This document shows, piece after piece, positions 16,976 through 25,481 of a stretch of DNA of 64,000 nucleotides. Below the pieces are notes generated by a model, which had not been told where the DNA came from, did not search any database, and was given only the letters and a program-made list of their open reading frames with translations. The stretch covers positions 11,326-75,325 of the forward strand of contig JAZDMB010000012.1 in the NCBI GenBank assembly GCA_043801445.1, written 5' to 3'. The DNA is from JAZDFP01 sp043801445. Its GTDB lineage: Bacteria; Planctomycetota; MHYJ01; JACQXL01. Numbering within the stretch: the stretch's first letter is position 1; the number at the start of each line of letters is the position of its first letter. The position numbers and the translations under genes are program-made.

Positions 16976-17692
16976 ATGAAATTAGGCGTAAATATAGACC
17001 ATGTAGCGACAGTCCGTCAGGCACGTCGGACATTTGAGCCAGCGCCGGTGAGAGCTGCAGTTCTGGCAGAACTCGGTGGCGCTGACAGTATTGTTATTCA
17101 TCTACGTGAAGACCGCCGACATATCCAGGACCAAGACCTAAAAATCATCAAAGAAGTAGTTACAACTAAACTTAATTTAGAGATGGGTTTGTCGGAGGAA
17201 ATAATCCGGATTGCCCTTACAATCAAACCGCACCAGGTTACTATTGTCCCGGAGCGTCGTGAGGAACTTACCACCGAAGGCGGTTTAGATTTGATTAAAG
17301 AACGTAAAAAAGCAGAATATGCTATCAAATTATTCAGAGATAATAACATTAATGTCTCGGTTTTTATTGACCCTGAACGTGAACAACTCCAGATTGCGAA
17401 ATCAATAGGAACTCAAATTGTTGAATTACATACCGGTCTATACGCCAATGCTACTGATACAGAAACCAAACGAATTGCTTTAGATAAACTTAATGAAGCG
17501 GCAGTAACAGCGCGAAACATGCACCTAGCAGTAGCAGCCGGACATGGGCTTAATTATATTAATGTCTCACCAATCATTAAAATTATGGAAATAGAGGAAC
17601 TTAATATTGGCCATAGTATCATTGGCAGAGCTATTATGGTTGGTATAGAACGCGCGGTTAGAGAAATGAAAGAAATAATGCTCAGAAGATAA
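16976..17692 (+). CDS. pdxJ: Pyridoxine 5'-phosphate synthase
   Basis: Cytoplasmic (beta/alpha)8 enzyme of the DXP-dependent vitamin B6 route, condensing 3-amino-2-oxopropyl phosphate with 1-deoxyxylulose 5-phosphate. Length 238 is typical. Landmarks are GVNIDHVATVRQARR at the N-terminus, VIHLREDRRHIQD, VTIVPERREELTTEGG, VELHTGLYA and AAGHGLNYINV. The upstream region is AT-rich with TTGACG at 16939, but no well-spaced -10 was found and no Shine-Dalgarno is evident. The next gene follows after 15 nt but is an inverted-repeat-bounded insertion. Confidence 0.95.
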   Translation: MKLGVNIDHVATVRQARRTFEPAPVRAAVLAELGGADSIVIHLREDRRHIQDQDLKIIKEVVTTKLNLEMGLSEEIIRIALTIKPHQVTIVPERREELTTEGGLDLIKERKKAEYAIKLFRDNNINVSVFIDPEREQLQIAKSIGTQIVELHTGLYANATDTETKRIALDKLNEAAVTARNMHLAVAAGHGLNYINVSPIIKIMEIEELNIGHSIIGRAIMVGIERAVREMKEIMLRR

Positions 17693-17698
17693 TTTGAG

Positions 17699-18127
17699 AA
17701 ACCACGAATGGACACTAATGAACACAAAATTATTTATAAGGAATTATCTTACAATATTATTGCATCAGCGCTGAAAGTGCATAATATTTTAGGCGCTGGT
17801 TTTCTGGAGAAAGTATACGAAAACGCTCTTATAATACAGTTTAAAAAAGCCGGCATAAAAGCAGAGCAGCAAGTTTCGCTAAAAGTGAATTTTGAAGGTG
17901 AAATTGTTGGAGATTATTGTGCTGATATTGTAGTTGATAACAAAATAATATTAGAATTGAAGTGTGCTGAATCAATAAATTCTATCCATAAGGCACAGAT
18001 AATTAATTACCTGAAGGCAACCGGCATGAAACTTGGAATCATTATAAATTTTGCTAAGCCAAAATTAGAATATAAAAGAATTGTCTTGTAGTGTTTATTG
18101 GTGTTAATTTGTGTTTATTCGTGGTTT
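17699..18127 (+). mobile_element. Inverted-repeat-bounded GxxExxY cassette
   Basis: The left end (17699-17728) begins AAACCACGAATGGACACT; the right end (18091-18127) is its degenerate inverse, ending TTATTCGTGGTTT. The outermost 11 bp, AAACCACGAAT, match exactly. The ATG of the enclosed gene lies inside the left repeat and its stop codon touches the right repeat. It splits pdxJ from dapA. I interpret it as a candidate mobile cassette; no target-site duplication was established. Confidence 0.55.
17708..18091 (+). CDS. GxxExxY family protein (PDDEXK nuclease-like)
   Basis: A 127-residue member of the GxxExxY/PDDEXK_3 family, named for GAGFLEKVYENAL near residue 29. The nuclease-like core is visible: Asp in GEIVGDYCADIVV and ILELKCAE (the E-x-K of PDDEXK), then HKAQIINYLKATG and LGIIINF. 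Biochemical function is unproven for the family. The first residues MDTNEHK are encoded by the left inverted repeat, and the stop codon abuts the right one. The gene therefore exactly fills an inverted-repeat element. Confidence 0.88.
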   Translation: MDTNEHKIIYKELSYNIIASALKVHNILGAGFLEKVYENALIIQFKKAGIKAEQQVSLKVNFEGEIVGDYCADIVVDNKIILELKCAESINSIHKAQIINYLKATGMKLGIIINFAKPKLEYKRIVL

Positions 18128-18146
18128 CAGTTAAAGGAATTATAAT

Positions 18147-19010
18147 ATGTTTAACGGTTGTATTACAGCTTTAGTAACACCATTTAAGAATGGTCAAGTA
18201 GATTATAAGAAGCTTCTGGAGTTGATTGATTTCCAGATAGAGAATGACGTCAGCGGTCTTGTCTTATGCGGAACAACTGGCGAGGGATCGACATTAAATG
18301 ATGCAGAAAAAGAAAAGATTTTCAGAATCAGTGTAAAACATAACCGTAAACGTATCTCTCTAATAGCCGGCACCGGAACTAATGATACGGCTAAAACAAT
18401 AAAACTGACTCAGATGGCTCAATCAACCGGAATGGATGCAGCTTTAGTAGTTACTCCATATTATAATAAACCAACGCAGGAAGGGTTGTATCTGCATTAT
18501 CGGGCAATAAGTAACAAAGTCAGATTTCCGATAATCATCTATAATGTCCCGGGACGCACCGGCATTTCTATTACTCCTGAAACAGTGGCAAGGCTTGCGA
18601 TAATAAAAAATATTGTCGCCATCAAAGACGCCAGCGGTGATTTAGACTATGTTTCCCGCCTAAGAAAACTATCAACAATAACCATTCTCTCTGGTGAGGA
18701 TGCATTGACATTTCCTATGCTTTGTCTGGGCAGTAAAGGTGTCATTTCAGTTGTTTCAAACATTGCTCCAAAAGACGTGGTCAAAATGATAGACGCATTT
18801 AATAACGGTCAATTAGAGATAGCCAAAGAATACCATTTAAAACTTTTCCCATTAATAAAGATACTGTTCATAGAATCAAATCCAATACCAGTCAAAACCG
18901 CCTTGAAAATTATCGGTAAACTCAATGGAGAGATGCGGCTACCTCTTTGTCCAATAACGAAACAAAACGCTGACAAGTTACGCATTGTTCTTAAGGATTA
19001 TAAATTATGA
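18147..19010 (+). CDS. dapA: 4-hydroxy-tetrahydrodipicolinate synthase
   Basis: Class I aldolase-type enzyme that condenses pyruvate with aspartate semialdehyde in lysine and meso-diaminopimelate synthesis. Length 287 is typical. Landmarks are LVTPFKNGQVDY, CGTTGEGSTLND, VVTPYYNKPTQEGLYLHY (Tyr of the active site) and YNVPGRTG. The Schiff-base Lys is in NIVAIKDASGDL. AAAGGA lies about 8 nt before the ATG. It overlaps folE by 4 nt (ATGA), so the two are translated together. Confidence 0.95.
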   Translation: MFNGCITALVTPFKNGQVDYKKLLELIDFQIENDVSGLVLCGTTGEGSTLNDAEKEKIFRISVKHNRKRISLIAGTGTNDTAKTIKLTQMAQSTGMDAALVVTPYYNKPTQEGLYLHYRAISNKVRFPIIIYNVPGRTGISITPETVARLAIIKNIVAIKDASGDLDYVSRLRKLSTITILSGEDALTFPMLCLGSKGVISVVSNIAPKDVVKMIDAFNNGQLEIAKEYHLKLFPLIKILFIESNPIPVKTALKIIGKLNGEMRLPLCPITKQNADKLRIVLKDYKL

Positions 19011-19576
19011 TAAATAAAAAAAAGATTGTACAATCCATTAGATTATTTTTGGAAGGAATTGGGGAAGATCCTAATAGGAGTGGTCTTAAGGATACCCCAA
19101 ACCGGATTGCCAGAATGTGCGAGGAAATCTATGCCGGACTGAATAAATCAATTTCACCAACCGAAATAATAAAACCTCTCATTTCCGAAGAACACGATGA
19201 AATAATCCTAATAAAAGACATACCATTTTATTCTATTTGCGAACATCATCTATTACCCTTTATCGGAAAGGCACACGTTGCTTATCTACCTCAAAATGGT
19301 CGGATTAGTGGAATCAGTAAACTATCTCGAGTGGTTGATATCTTTTCCAAGATGCCTCAGGTGCAGGAAAGATTAACCGTCTCTATCGCTGAAACTATTA
19401 TGAAAGCATTAAAACCCAGAGGAGTAATGGTAATCATTGAAGCAGAACATCTCTGTATGACCATGCGAGGGATAAAGAAACCCGGCTCAAGGATGACCAC
19501 TTCAGTAGTACGTGGTGTTTTTAGAAATAACCCGGCTACTCGTGCAGAAACAATGAATCTAATATATAATAGTTAA
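19007..19576 (+). CDS. folE: GTP cyclohydrolase I
   Basis: Type IA enzyme converting GTP to dihydroneopterin triphosphate, the first step of folate synthesis. The 189 residues include all signatures: LKDTPNRIARMCEEI, the Zn-binding ICEHHLLPFIGKAHVAYLP (Cys and His), GISKLSRVVDIF, and the second Cys in EAEHLCMTMRGIKKPGS. Translationally coupled to dapA. Downstream lies an intergenic copy of the two-hairpin element. Confidence 0.95.
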   Translation: MINKKKIVQSIRLFLEGIGEDPNRSGLKDTPNRIARMCEEIYAGLNKSISPTEIIKPLISEEHDEIILIKDIPFYSICEHHLLPFIGKAHVAYLPQNGRISGISKLSRVVDIFSKMPQVQERLTVSIAETIMKALKPRGVMVIIEAEHLCMTMRGIKKPGSRMTTSVVRGVFRNNPATRAETMNLIYNS

Positions 19577-19600
19577 TCTTCTTTCTCTTTCCGATAACTT

Positions 19601-19665
19601 CTTCCCGCCAGAGGCGGGTCTGCCTATGGCACAGGAGAGCAATAAAAAGACTGCATCCGATAATC
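19601..19665 (+). repeat. Dispersed two-hairpin element, copy C, intergenic
   Basis: CCCGCCAGAGGCGGG hairpin, then TCTGCCTATGGCACAGGAGA and AAAAAGACTGCATCCGATAA. Outside any gene, so its conservation with the in-gene copies must be at the nucleotide level. It could also serve as a 3' stem for the dapA-folE transcript. Confidence 0.8.
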
Positions 19666-19736
19666 TTTATTAGCGTTTCTCAACAATAGTTATAATTTTA
19701 CAATATTATTAAATTTACTACAAAATATAAGTAATA

Positions 19737-20933
19737 ATGCTTTACCCACAAAATCATAAAATCAAAGTAGTTCATATAATTACCCGTTTAATTTTAGGAG
19801 GAGCGCAGGAAAATACCATCCTTACGGTTGAAGGACTACAAAAACATCCGGAATATCAAGTAATACTCATTTCCGGTCCTGCCTTAGGTCCTGAAGGAGA
19901 ACTCGTTAAACGGGTAACCCAAAGCGGTGTTAAACTAATTATCATCCCTGAAATGAGACGTAATATCCATCCCATTCTGGATATAATTGCATTTATAAAA
20001 CTATATCTCTTGTTATTACATCTAAAACCAAATATTGTGCATACTCACAGTGCCAAAGCCGGTATACTCGGTCGTTTTACAGCATATCTTGCCGGAGTAA
20101 GAACCATTATTCATACTCTTCACGGATTATCTTTTCATCACTACCAAAATAAAATGGTCAATTATATATATATTGCTATTGAAAAGATTGCCTCATTAGC
20201 TACTACGCATTTTATTAGCGTAGCTAATGCGATGACCGAACAATCCCTACACGTCAAAATTGGTAATCCTCAAATGTACACCACTATCTACAGTGCCTTG
20301 GAACTGAATAAATTCATACTCAAGGAATCCCAACCGGAGTCTAAGCGAAAATTGGGATTAGAAAATAACAAGGTGGTTGGAACTATTGCAAGATTAGCAC
20401 CATTGAAAGGACATAATTATATACTTCAAATAGCAACTCAAATAATTCGCGAGGTTCCTGATGTAAAATTCTTATTTGTCGGCGATGGTTCTCTAAGTGA
20501 TAAAATTAAGAGTGAGGTTAAAGGACGAGGACTTGAAAAACGGTTTGTTTTCACCGGTCTGGTTAAACCTGAGGAGATTCCCTTTATAATTCAAGCATTA
20601 GATGTTCTGGTGCATCCTTCATTACGTGAAGGATTAGCACGCACTATACCACAGTCGTTTGCCTCAGGCAAACCAGTAATTTCGTTTGACGTTGATGGAG
20701 CTAAAGAATTAGTTATCAATTCTAAAACCGGCTTTCTGATAACACCGCCTAACTCCAATAAAAAACATAATCAGAATTCCCTGGAACAATTAGCTAATGC
20801 AATAATTTACACACTTAAAAACCCACAGATAGCTAAAAAAATGGGCGAGGCTGGAAAAAAATTAATCACCCCTAATTTTGATGCAAATTATATGGTAAAA
20901 AGAATTATTGAAATCTATAATAAGTATTATTAA
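19737..20933 (+). CDS. GT4-family glycosyltransferase
   Basis: Cytoplasmic GT-B fold sugar transferase of 398 residues. The N-terminal acceptor domain has RLILGGAQENTILTVEGL and IVHTHSAKAGILGRFTAYLAG. The C-terminal donor domain has VVGTIARLAPLKGHNYILQIA, FLFVGDGSL and the E-x7-E-type region HPSLREGLARTIPQSFASGKPVI. It probably adds a sugar to a lipid-linked or cell-surface glycan; donor and acceptor cannot be read from sequence. No Shine-Dalgarno is evident before the ATG. Neighbours give no pathway. Confidence 0.85.
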   Translation: MLYPQNHKIKVVHIITRLILGGAQENTILTVEGLQKHPEYQVILISGPALGPEGELVKRVTQSGVKLIIIPEMRRNIHPILDIIAFIKLYLLLLHLKPNIVHTHSAKAGILGRFTAYLAGVRTIIHTLHGLSFHHYQNKMVNYIYIAIEKIASLATTHFISVANAMTEQSLHVKIGNPQMYTTIYSALELNKFILKESQPESKRKLGLENNKVVGTIARLAPLKGHNYILQIATQIIREVPDVKFLFVGDGSLSDKIKSEVKGRGLEKRFVFTGLVKPEEIPFIIQALDVLVHPSLREGLARTIPQSFASGKPVISFDVDGAKELVINSKTGFLITPPNSNKKHNQNSLEQLANAIIYTLKNPQIAKKMGEAGKKLITPNFDANYMVKRIIEIYNKYY

Positions 20934-20996
20934 ACTATACTATTCCAAACTTCAACTTATTTAGAAGTTAACTCTTTAGAAAATGGAGGATAAAAT

Positions 20997-21209
20997 ATGC
21001 CTAATGTAATCGCGCCGATAAACGGTAAAGTCGTAAAAATAAATGTCGCTATTGGTGACACTGTAAATGAAAACCAATCACTTCTGATATTTGAAGCGAT
21101 GAAAATGGAAATGGACCTACCCGCTCCAACAAGCGGACGCATTAAGGAAATAAAAATAAAAGAGGGTCAGCAAATAGATGTTGATACTATTCTAATGGTT
21201 ATAGAATAA
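20997..21209 (+). CDS. Stand-alone biotin/lipoyl-attachment domain protein
   Basis: A 70-residue single domain with the biotinylation motif FEAMKMEMDLPAP (Lys at about residue 36), preceded by IAPINGKVVKINVAIGD. It looks like the biotin carrier part of a biotin-dependent carboxylase or decarboxylase, but no carboxylase or transcarboxylase subunit is nearby. GGAGGA lies about 7 nt before the ATG. It may be complete as a free carrier or a detached subunit. Confidence 0.85.
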   Translation: MPNVIAPINGKVVKINVAIGDTVNENQSLLIFEAMKMEMDLPAPTSGRIKEIKIKEGQQIDVDTILMVIE

Positions 21210-21424
21210 AATCATCTGCTAAGTAATACAACATACCTCTCAATGTTTTATTATAATATTCCTACTAAAATATCATTAATATTAAGCTACAAGATATGGT
21301 TTCGAAGCATAGACCAACTACATTTAATTATCAATACAGCCATCTCTCTTTTATGATGCTGTTTGATATCAACTATGCCCCCTACAAGTCATAAAAAAAT
21401 ATTATATAATTTTTATCAGAATAT

Positions 21425-21453
21425 TTGACATTCCGAACAAAATAAAATATACA
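21425..21453 (+). promoter_or_regulatory. Promoter of the rplF-rplQ operon
   Basis: TTGACA at 21425-21430 and TATACA at 21448-21453, spaced 17 nt. It would start transcription near 21460, leaving a leader of about 28 nt. This supports an independent transcription unit beginning at rplF instead of a continuous S10-spc operon. Confidence 0.65.
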
Positions 21454-21487
21454 AATAGGTTTATTATTTAAGAAAGGGTTATAATTT

Positions 21488-22042
21488 ATGTCTCGTATCG
21501 GCAGAAGACCTATTCCTATCCCTGAAAGTATTAAAGTAAGTGTTACTAATGATAGAATAAAAGTTGAGGGACCTAAAGGAGTTTTCGAACAAAAAATCCC
21601 TTCAACCATAAAAATAACCACGGATACAACAAAGAAACAATTACGTATAGAAACAGCATATAATTCTACTCAAGATAGAATTATGCATGGTACAATGAGA
21701 AGCCTTATTAATAATATATTAATAGGCGTCTTGAAAGGTCACGAGAAAAAATTGGAGATTAACGGTGTTGGTTATAAGGCACAACTACAAGATAAGAATT
21801 TACTTATTAGTTTAGGTTTTTCACATCCTGTTAAAATCCCCGTGCCAGATGGGTTAACCATTACTATCCCTAATCCAAACCTCCTTATAATACAAGGGGT
21901 AAATAAAGAATTGGTTGGTAATTTTGCAGCCAAGATTAGAGGAATAAGAACTGCTGAACCATATAATCTTAAGGGAATTAAATATTTAGATGAGATTATC
22001 CGTCGTAAAGCAGGAAAAACATTCGTATCAGGAACAGCTTAG
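21488..22042 (+). CDS. rplF: 50S ribosomal protein L6
   Basis: Large-subunit protein near the factor-binding site. Length 184 is typical. MSRIGRRPIPIPESIKV opens the protein, with VEGPKGVFEQKIP in the first domain and the C-terminal signature EPYNLKGIKYLDEIIRRKAGK. AGAAAGG lies about 11 nt upstream. It is the first gene of the operon here: rplN, rplX, rplE, rpsN and rpsH, which normally precede it, are absent upstream. Confidence 0.96.
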   Translation: MSRIGRRPIPIPESIKVSVTNDRIKVEGPKGVFEQKIPSTIKITTDTTKKQLRIETAYNSTQDRIMHGTMRSLINNILIGVLKGHEKKLEINGVGYKAQLQDKNLLISLGFSHPVKIPVPDGLTITIPNPNLLIIQGVNKELVGNFAAKIRGIRTAEPYNLKGIKYLDEIIRRKAGKTFVSGTA

Positions 22043-22053
22043 AATTAACTTAT

Positions 22054-22422
22054 ATGAGTAATCAACAAAAAAAATTAGTAAAACGTCAAAAAAGACATTG
22101 GAGAATAAGAAAAATATTAAACGGAACATCTGAACGACCTCGTTTAAGTATCTATCGCAGCCTCAAACATATTTATGCTCAAGTAATAGATGATACACAA
22201 GGCCAGACTTTATGTTCCGTTTCAACTTTATCACCAGAAATTAAAAAGAGTATTAAGGGTGGCGGGAATATTGCCGCGGCAAAAGAAGTTGGCAAAAAAC
22301 TATCTGAAATGGCATTGAAGAAAAGTATTCAGAAAGTAGCTTTTGATAGAAGTTGCTTCCCTTATCACGGCCGTATTAAAGCATTAGCTGAATCAGCTAG
22401 AGAATCAGGATTGAAGTTTTAA
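22054..22422 (+). CDS. rplR: 50S ribosomal protein L18
   Basis: 5S rRNA-binding protein of 122 residues. Shows RIRKILNGTSERPRLSIYRS, HIYAQVIDDTQGQTLCSVST, AAAKEVGKKLSEMA and the C-terminal FDRSCFPYHGRIKALAESARESGL. It lies between rplF and rpsE in the usual spc order. Confidence 0.96.
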   Translation: MSNQQKKLVKRQKRHWRIRKILNGTSERPRLSIYRSLKHIYAQVIDDTQGQTLCSVSTLSPEIKKSIKGGGNIAAAKEVGKKLSEMALKKSIQKVAFDRSCFPYHGRIKALAESARESGLKF

Positions 22423-22452
22423 TAACACACAAAACATCCCGTGTTGGAGGAT

Positions 22453-23046
22453 ATGAATTTGGAAGAAAATAATAAGCAACCAGCAAATACAATAGATATA
22501 AAAAAAGATACCAATCAAATAGGTACCGAAATTATACCTCAAAGAAGCGGTAGTTATCAATCGGGAAAAACCCCTTCAACTAAATCCAATGGTGAATTAG
22601 AAGAAATAGTTATCAAAATAAGACGAGTTTGCAAAGTAGTAAAAGGCGGTAAACGATTCAGTTTCTCAGCTTTAGTTGCGGTGGGTGATCGTAACGGTAA
22701 AGTTGGCTATGGTAAAGGTAATGCTAACGAAGTACCATTTGCTGTAGAAAAAGCTGTTAAGGATGCCAAAAAAAATCTAGTGAAAGTTCCGACTAAAAAC
22801 ACAACCTTACCTCATCGCACATGGGGTAAATATGGAGCAACTAAAGTTATTATTAGACCCGCATGTCCTGGCACAGGAATAATTGCTGGTTCCGCAGTCA
22901 GAGCTATTTTAGAACTTATCGGTATTAAAGATGTCCTTGCAAAAGTTATGGGGAGTACAAACCCTACTAATGTTGTCAAAGCCACCTTAAATGCCCTCGG
23001 TAATATCAAATCATACCAGGCAAGAAAGTCATTGCTAGAAGGTTAA
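22453..23046 (+). CDS. rpsE: 30S ribosomal protein S5 with N-terminal extension
   Basis: Small-subunit accuracy protein. The S5 core begins near residue 55 (LEEIVIKIRRVCKVVKGGKRFSF) and contains VGDRNGKVGYGKGNANEVP and RPACPGTGIIAGSAVRAILE. An Asn/Lys/Gln-rich extension of roughly 45-50 residues precedes it. The start is uncertain: GGAGG at 22446-22450 is only 2 nt from the ATG at 22453 but 8 nt from an in-frame TTG at 22459; a GTG at 22441 also precedes. rplO follows after 3 nt with no rpmD between. Confidence 0.93.
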   Translation: MNLEENNKQPANTIDIKKDTNQIGTEIIPQRSGSYQSGKTPSTKSNGELEEIVIKIRRVCKVVKGGKRFSFSALVAVGDRNGKVGYGKGNANEVPFAVEKAVKDAKKNLVKVPTKNTTLPHRTWGKYGATKVIIRPACPGTGIIAGSAVRAILELIGIKDVLAKVMGSTNPTNVVKATLNALGNIKSYQARKSLLEG

Positions 23047-23049
23047 AAT

Positions 23050-23505
23050 ATGAATCTTACTCGATTACATCAAGCAGTTAAAAGATATCATAAAAAAGTA
23101 AAAAGAGTCGGTCGTGGTGACGGTTCAGGACACGGTGGTACTTCTGGTCGTGGTCATAAAGGACAAAAAGCCAGATCCGGTTATCATCGTAAGGGTTACT
23201 TTGAAGGCGGCCAAATGCCTCTTATTAGAAAGACACCCAAAAGAGGTTTTACAAATGTCAGATTTCAAGAAAAAATAGCCATTATTAATCTTAGAGACCT
23301 GAACCGTTTTGAAAACGGGGAAACCATAAATTTACTAAGCCTTAAAGCAAAAGGCGTGCTTAAGGGAAATATTAATAAAATAAAAGTATTGGCAAAAGGT
23401 GATTTGCAAAAAGGAAACCTTACTGTCGAAGCTCATTATTTTAGTCAATCCGCGATAAAAAAGATGCAGGATAAAAATTGTAAAATAGTTACATGCAAAG
23501 AATAA
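23050..23505 (+). CDS. rplO: 50S ribosomal protein L15
   Basis: Late-assembly large-subunit protein of 151 residues. KRVGRGDGSGHGGTSGRGHKGQKAR is the classical Gly-rich N-terminal region, followed by GYFEGGQMPLIRKTPKRGF. Its end overlaps secY by 13 nt. rpmD (L30), often located just before rplO, is missing here. Confidence 0.96.
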   Translation: MNLTRLHQAVKRYHKKVKRVGRGDGSGHGGTSGRGHKGQKARSGYHRKGYFEGGQMPLIRKTPKRGFTNVRFQEKIAIINLRDLNRFENGETINLLSLKAKGVLKGNINKIKVLAKGDLQKGNLTVEAHYFSQSAIKKMQDKNCKIVTCKE

Positions 23506-24830
23506 AAGAAGTTATTACTAATATTTTCATGGTTGCGGAATTAAGGAAACGCATCCTTTTTACTTTCGGAATGTTAGTAGTCTTTAGATTAGGTTATATT
23601 ATCACTGTTCCGGGTATTGACAAACAAGTTCTGGCAGATTGGATGAAACAAATATCTCAAGATGCCGGCCGTCTTTATGGATTTATCAGTTTATTTTCCG
23701 GTGGTTCAGTCGCAAACCTTTCTATTTTCTCTCTTGGAATAATGCCTTACATAACAGCATCCATTATATTTTCACTACTGGTAAAAGTTATTCCTAAATT
23801 AGAAGCTCTCAGTAAAGAAGGACCTTCAGGATACCGTAAAATAAGCCAATATACAAGATTAGCAACATTACCAATTTGTATTTTCTGGTCTTACTTTACT
23901 GTTTTGCTATTACAATCACCCAGTTCTAGTATTAATGGTCAACTTTTAGTTACCAATCCAGGGTTTTGGTCATTTGGACTTATAGCAATGCTATCACTGA
24001 CTGCCGGAGCACTATTTGTAATGTGGTTAGGTGAACAAATTACAGAATTTGGAATAGGTAATGGAGCTTCCATTATTATCATGACGGGAATTATCGCTCG
24101 AATGCCTCAGGCGATAGGTGAAATGATTCAGGGAGTTAAATCGGGTTCTATTAGTTCTGACAGACCAATACTGATTTTGATAGTATACATTGCGGTAATT
24201 GTTGCAATTGTGTATATGACTCAAGCTCAAAGACGAATTCCCGTTCAATATTCAAAACATATTAAAGGCCAAATGTTCGGGGGACAAAGACATTTTTTAC
24301 CGTTAAGAATAAATCAAGCAGGTGTAATGCCGGTTATTTTTGCTGCAACACTAATGGCATTTCCTGATATGTTGGGAAAAGTTTTCAAATCTGATTTCCT
24401 TATACAGATGTTCAGTCGCGGTGAAAGTGGTTTTTGGTATGTTTTGTTCTATATTGGTCTTATATATTTCTTTACTTATTTCTGGACAGCTTTATACTTT
24501 AGACCAGTTGAAATGGCGGACAATCTCAAGGAATGGGGTAGTTTTGTGCCTGGTATAAGACCGGGCTTTGATACAGCTATCTATTTAGAGAAAATTATGA
24601 ATAGAATCGCAATAGTAGGAGCTACATTCTTGACACTAGTCGCTCTTCTACCTAATATGGCATCATATGCATTGGGAGTAGATAGATATGTTACATCATT
24701 TTTAGGGGGAACTGGTATTTTAATCGTAGTTGGTGTTGGTTTGGATTTAACACAAAAAATAGAATCTCAATTATTAATTAGAGAATATGATGGTTTCTTG
24801 AAAAAAGGAAGGATAAGGGGTAGACGATAA
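23493..24830 (+). CDS. secY: Preprotein translocase subunit SecY
   Basis: Inner-membrane channel of the Sec translocon with ten hydrophobic segments over 445 residues. Landmarks are ELRKRILFTFGMLVVFRLG at the N-terminus, the plug region LFSGGSVANLSIFSLGIMPYI, GNGASIIIMTGIIA, VQYSKHIKGQMFGGQRHFLPLRINQAGVMPVIFA and the C-terminal REYDGFLKKGRIRGR. The ATG lies inside rplO, so translation is coupled. adk follows immediately after the stop. Confidence 0.97.
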   Translation: MQRIKEVITNIFMVAELRKRILFTFGMLVVFRLGYIITVPGIDKQVLADWMKQISQDAGRLYGFISLFSGGSVANLSIFSLGIMPYITASIIFSLLVKVIPKLEALSKEGPSGYRKISQYTRLATLPICIFWSYFTVLLLQSPSSSINGQLLVTNPGFWSFGLIAMLSLTAGALFVMWLGEQITEFGIGNGASIIIMTGIIARMPQAIGEMIQGVKSGSISSDRPILILIVYIAVIVAIVYMTQAQRRIPVQYSKHIKGQMFGGQRHFLPLRINQAGVMPVIFAATLMAFPDMLGKVFKSDFLIQMFSRGESGFWYVLFYIGLIYFFTYFWTALYFRPVEMADNLKEWGSFVPGIRPGFDTAIYLEKIMNRIAIVGATFLTLVALLPNMASYALGVDRYVTSFLGGTGILIVVGVGLDLTQKIESQLLIREYDGFLKKGRIRGRR

Positions 24831-25481
24831 ATGATTATTGTTTTTTTAGGACCACCTGGTTCTGGTAAAGGGACACAAGTTGTACGATTGGCAAAACAAC
24901 TTAAAATGCCTTCTATCTCTACAGGTGATATGCTTCGTGAAGCTGTTAATCAATCATCTGTTCTTGGTCTTAGAGCTAAATCATTTATGGACCAAGGCGG
25001 ATTGGTACCGGATAATGATGTCATTAGTATGATCAAAGAACGTGTAACACAAAAAGATTGCGTCAACGGATTTATTCTCGATGGATTTCCACGCAATAGT
25101 ACTCAAGCAAAAGCGTTAGATAAAGCAATGATAGAAATCAATAAGAAAGTAAATAAAGTGATTTACCTTGATGTTCCTCGTGAGGTAGTGCTCGATCGTA
25201 ATTCTCATAGAAGAGTTTGTCGAAATTGTCGAGCCACCTTCCATTTAAAATATGCTCCACCGAAAGTCGCCGATAAATGCGATAATTGCGGCGGTGAGAT
25301 TTATCAACGGAGTGACGATCAACCAGAAACGATCACAAAACGTTTTCAGATTTATTTGGAGCAAACTAACAGTCTAAAAGATTATTATCAGGATATATTA
25401 ATAAATATAGATGGCAATCGTCCAATGGAAATTATTGAACAGAGTATTAAGGAGAATTTCAAGTTAACCATCAATGATTAA
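24831..25481 (+). CDS. adk: Adenylate kinase (long form, Zn lid)
   Basis: Interconverts AMP + ATP and 2 ADP in the cytoplasm. Length 216. The P-loop is FLGPPGSGKGTQ, followed by ISTGDMLREAV and ILDGFPRNSTQA. The LID carries a four-Cys zinc site: CRNC at about residues 127-130 and CDNC about 16 residues on. The ATG directly follows the secY stop and the 3' end overlaps map by 8 nt. Confidence 0.97.
   Translation: MIIVFLGPPGSGKGTQVVRLAKQLKMPSISTGDMLREAVNQSSVLGLRAKSFMDQGGLVPDNDVISMIKERVTQKDCVNGFILDGFPRNSTQAKALDKAMIEINKKVNKVIYLDVPREVVLDRNSHRRVCRNCRATFHLKYAPPKVADKCDNCGGEIYQRSDDQPETITKRFQIYLEQTNSLKDYYQDILINIDGNRPMEIIEQSIKENFKLTIND

Noticed and set aside
23046..23050. Overlooked rpmD (L30) between rpsE and rplO
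   Set aside because: Only 3 nt separate the two genes and no L30-like frame overlaps either.
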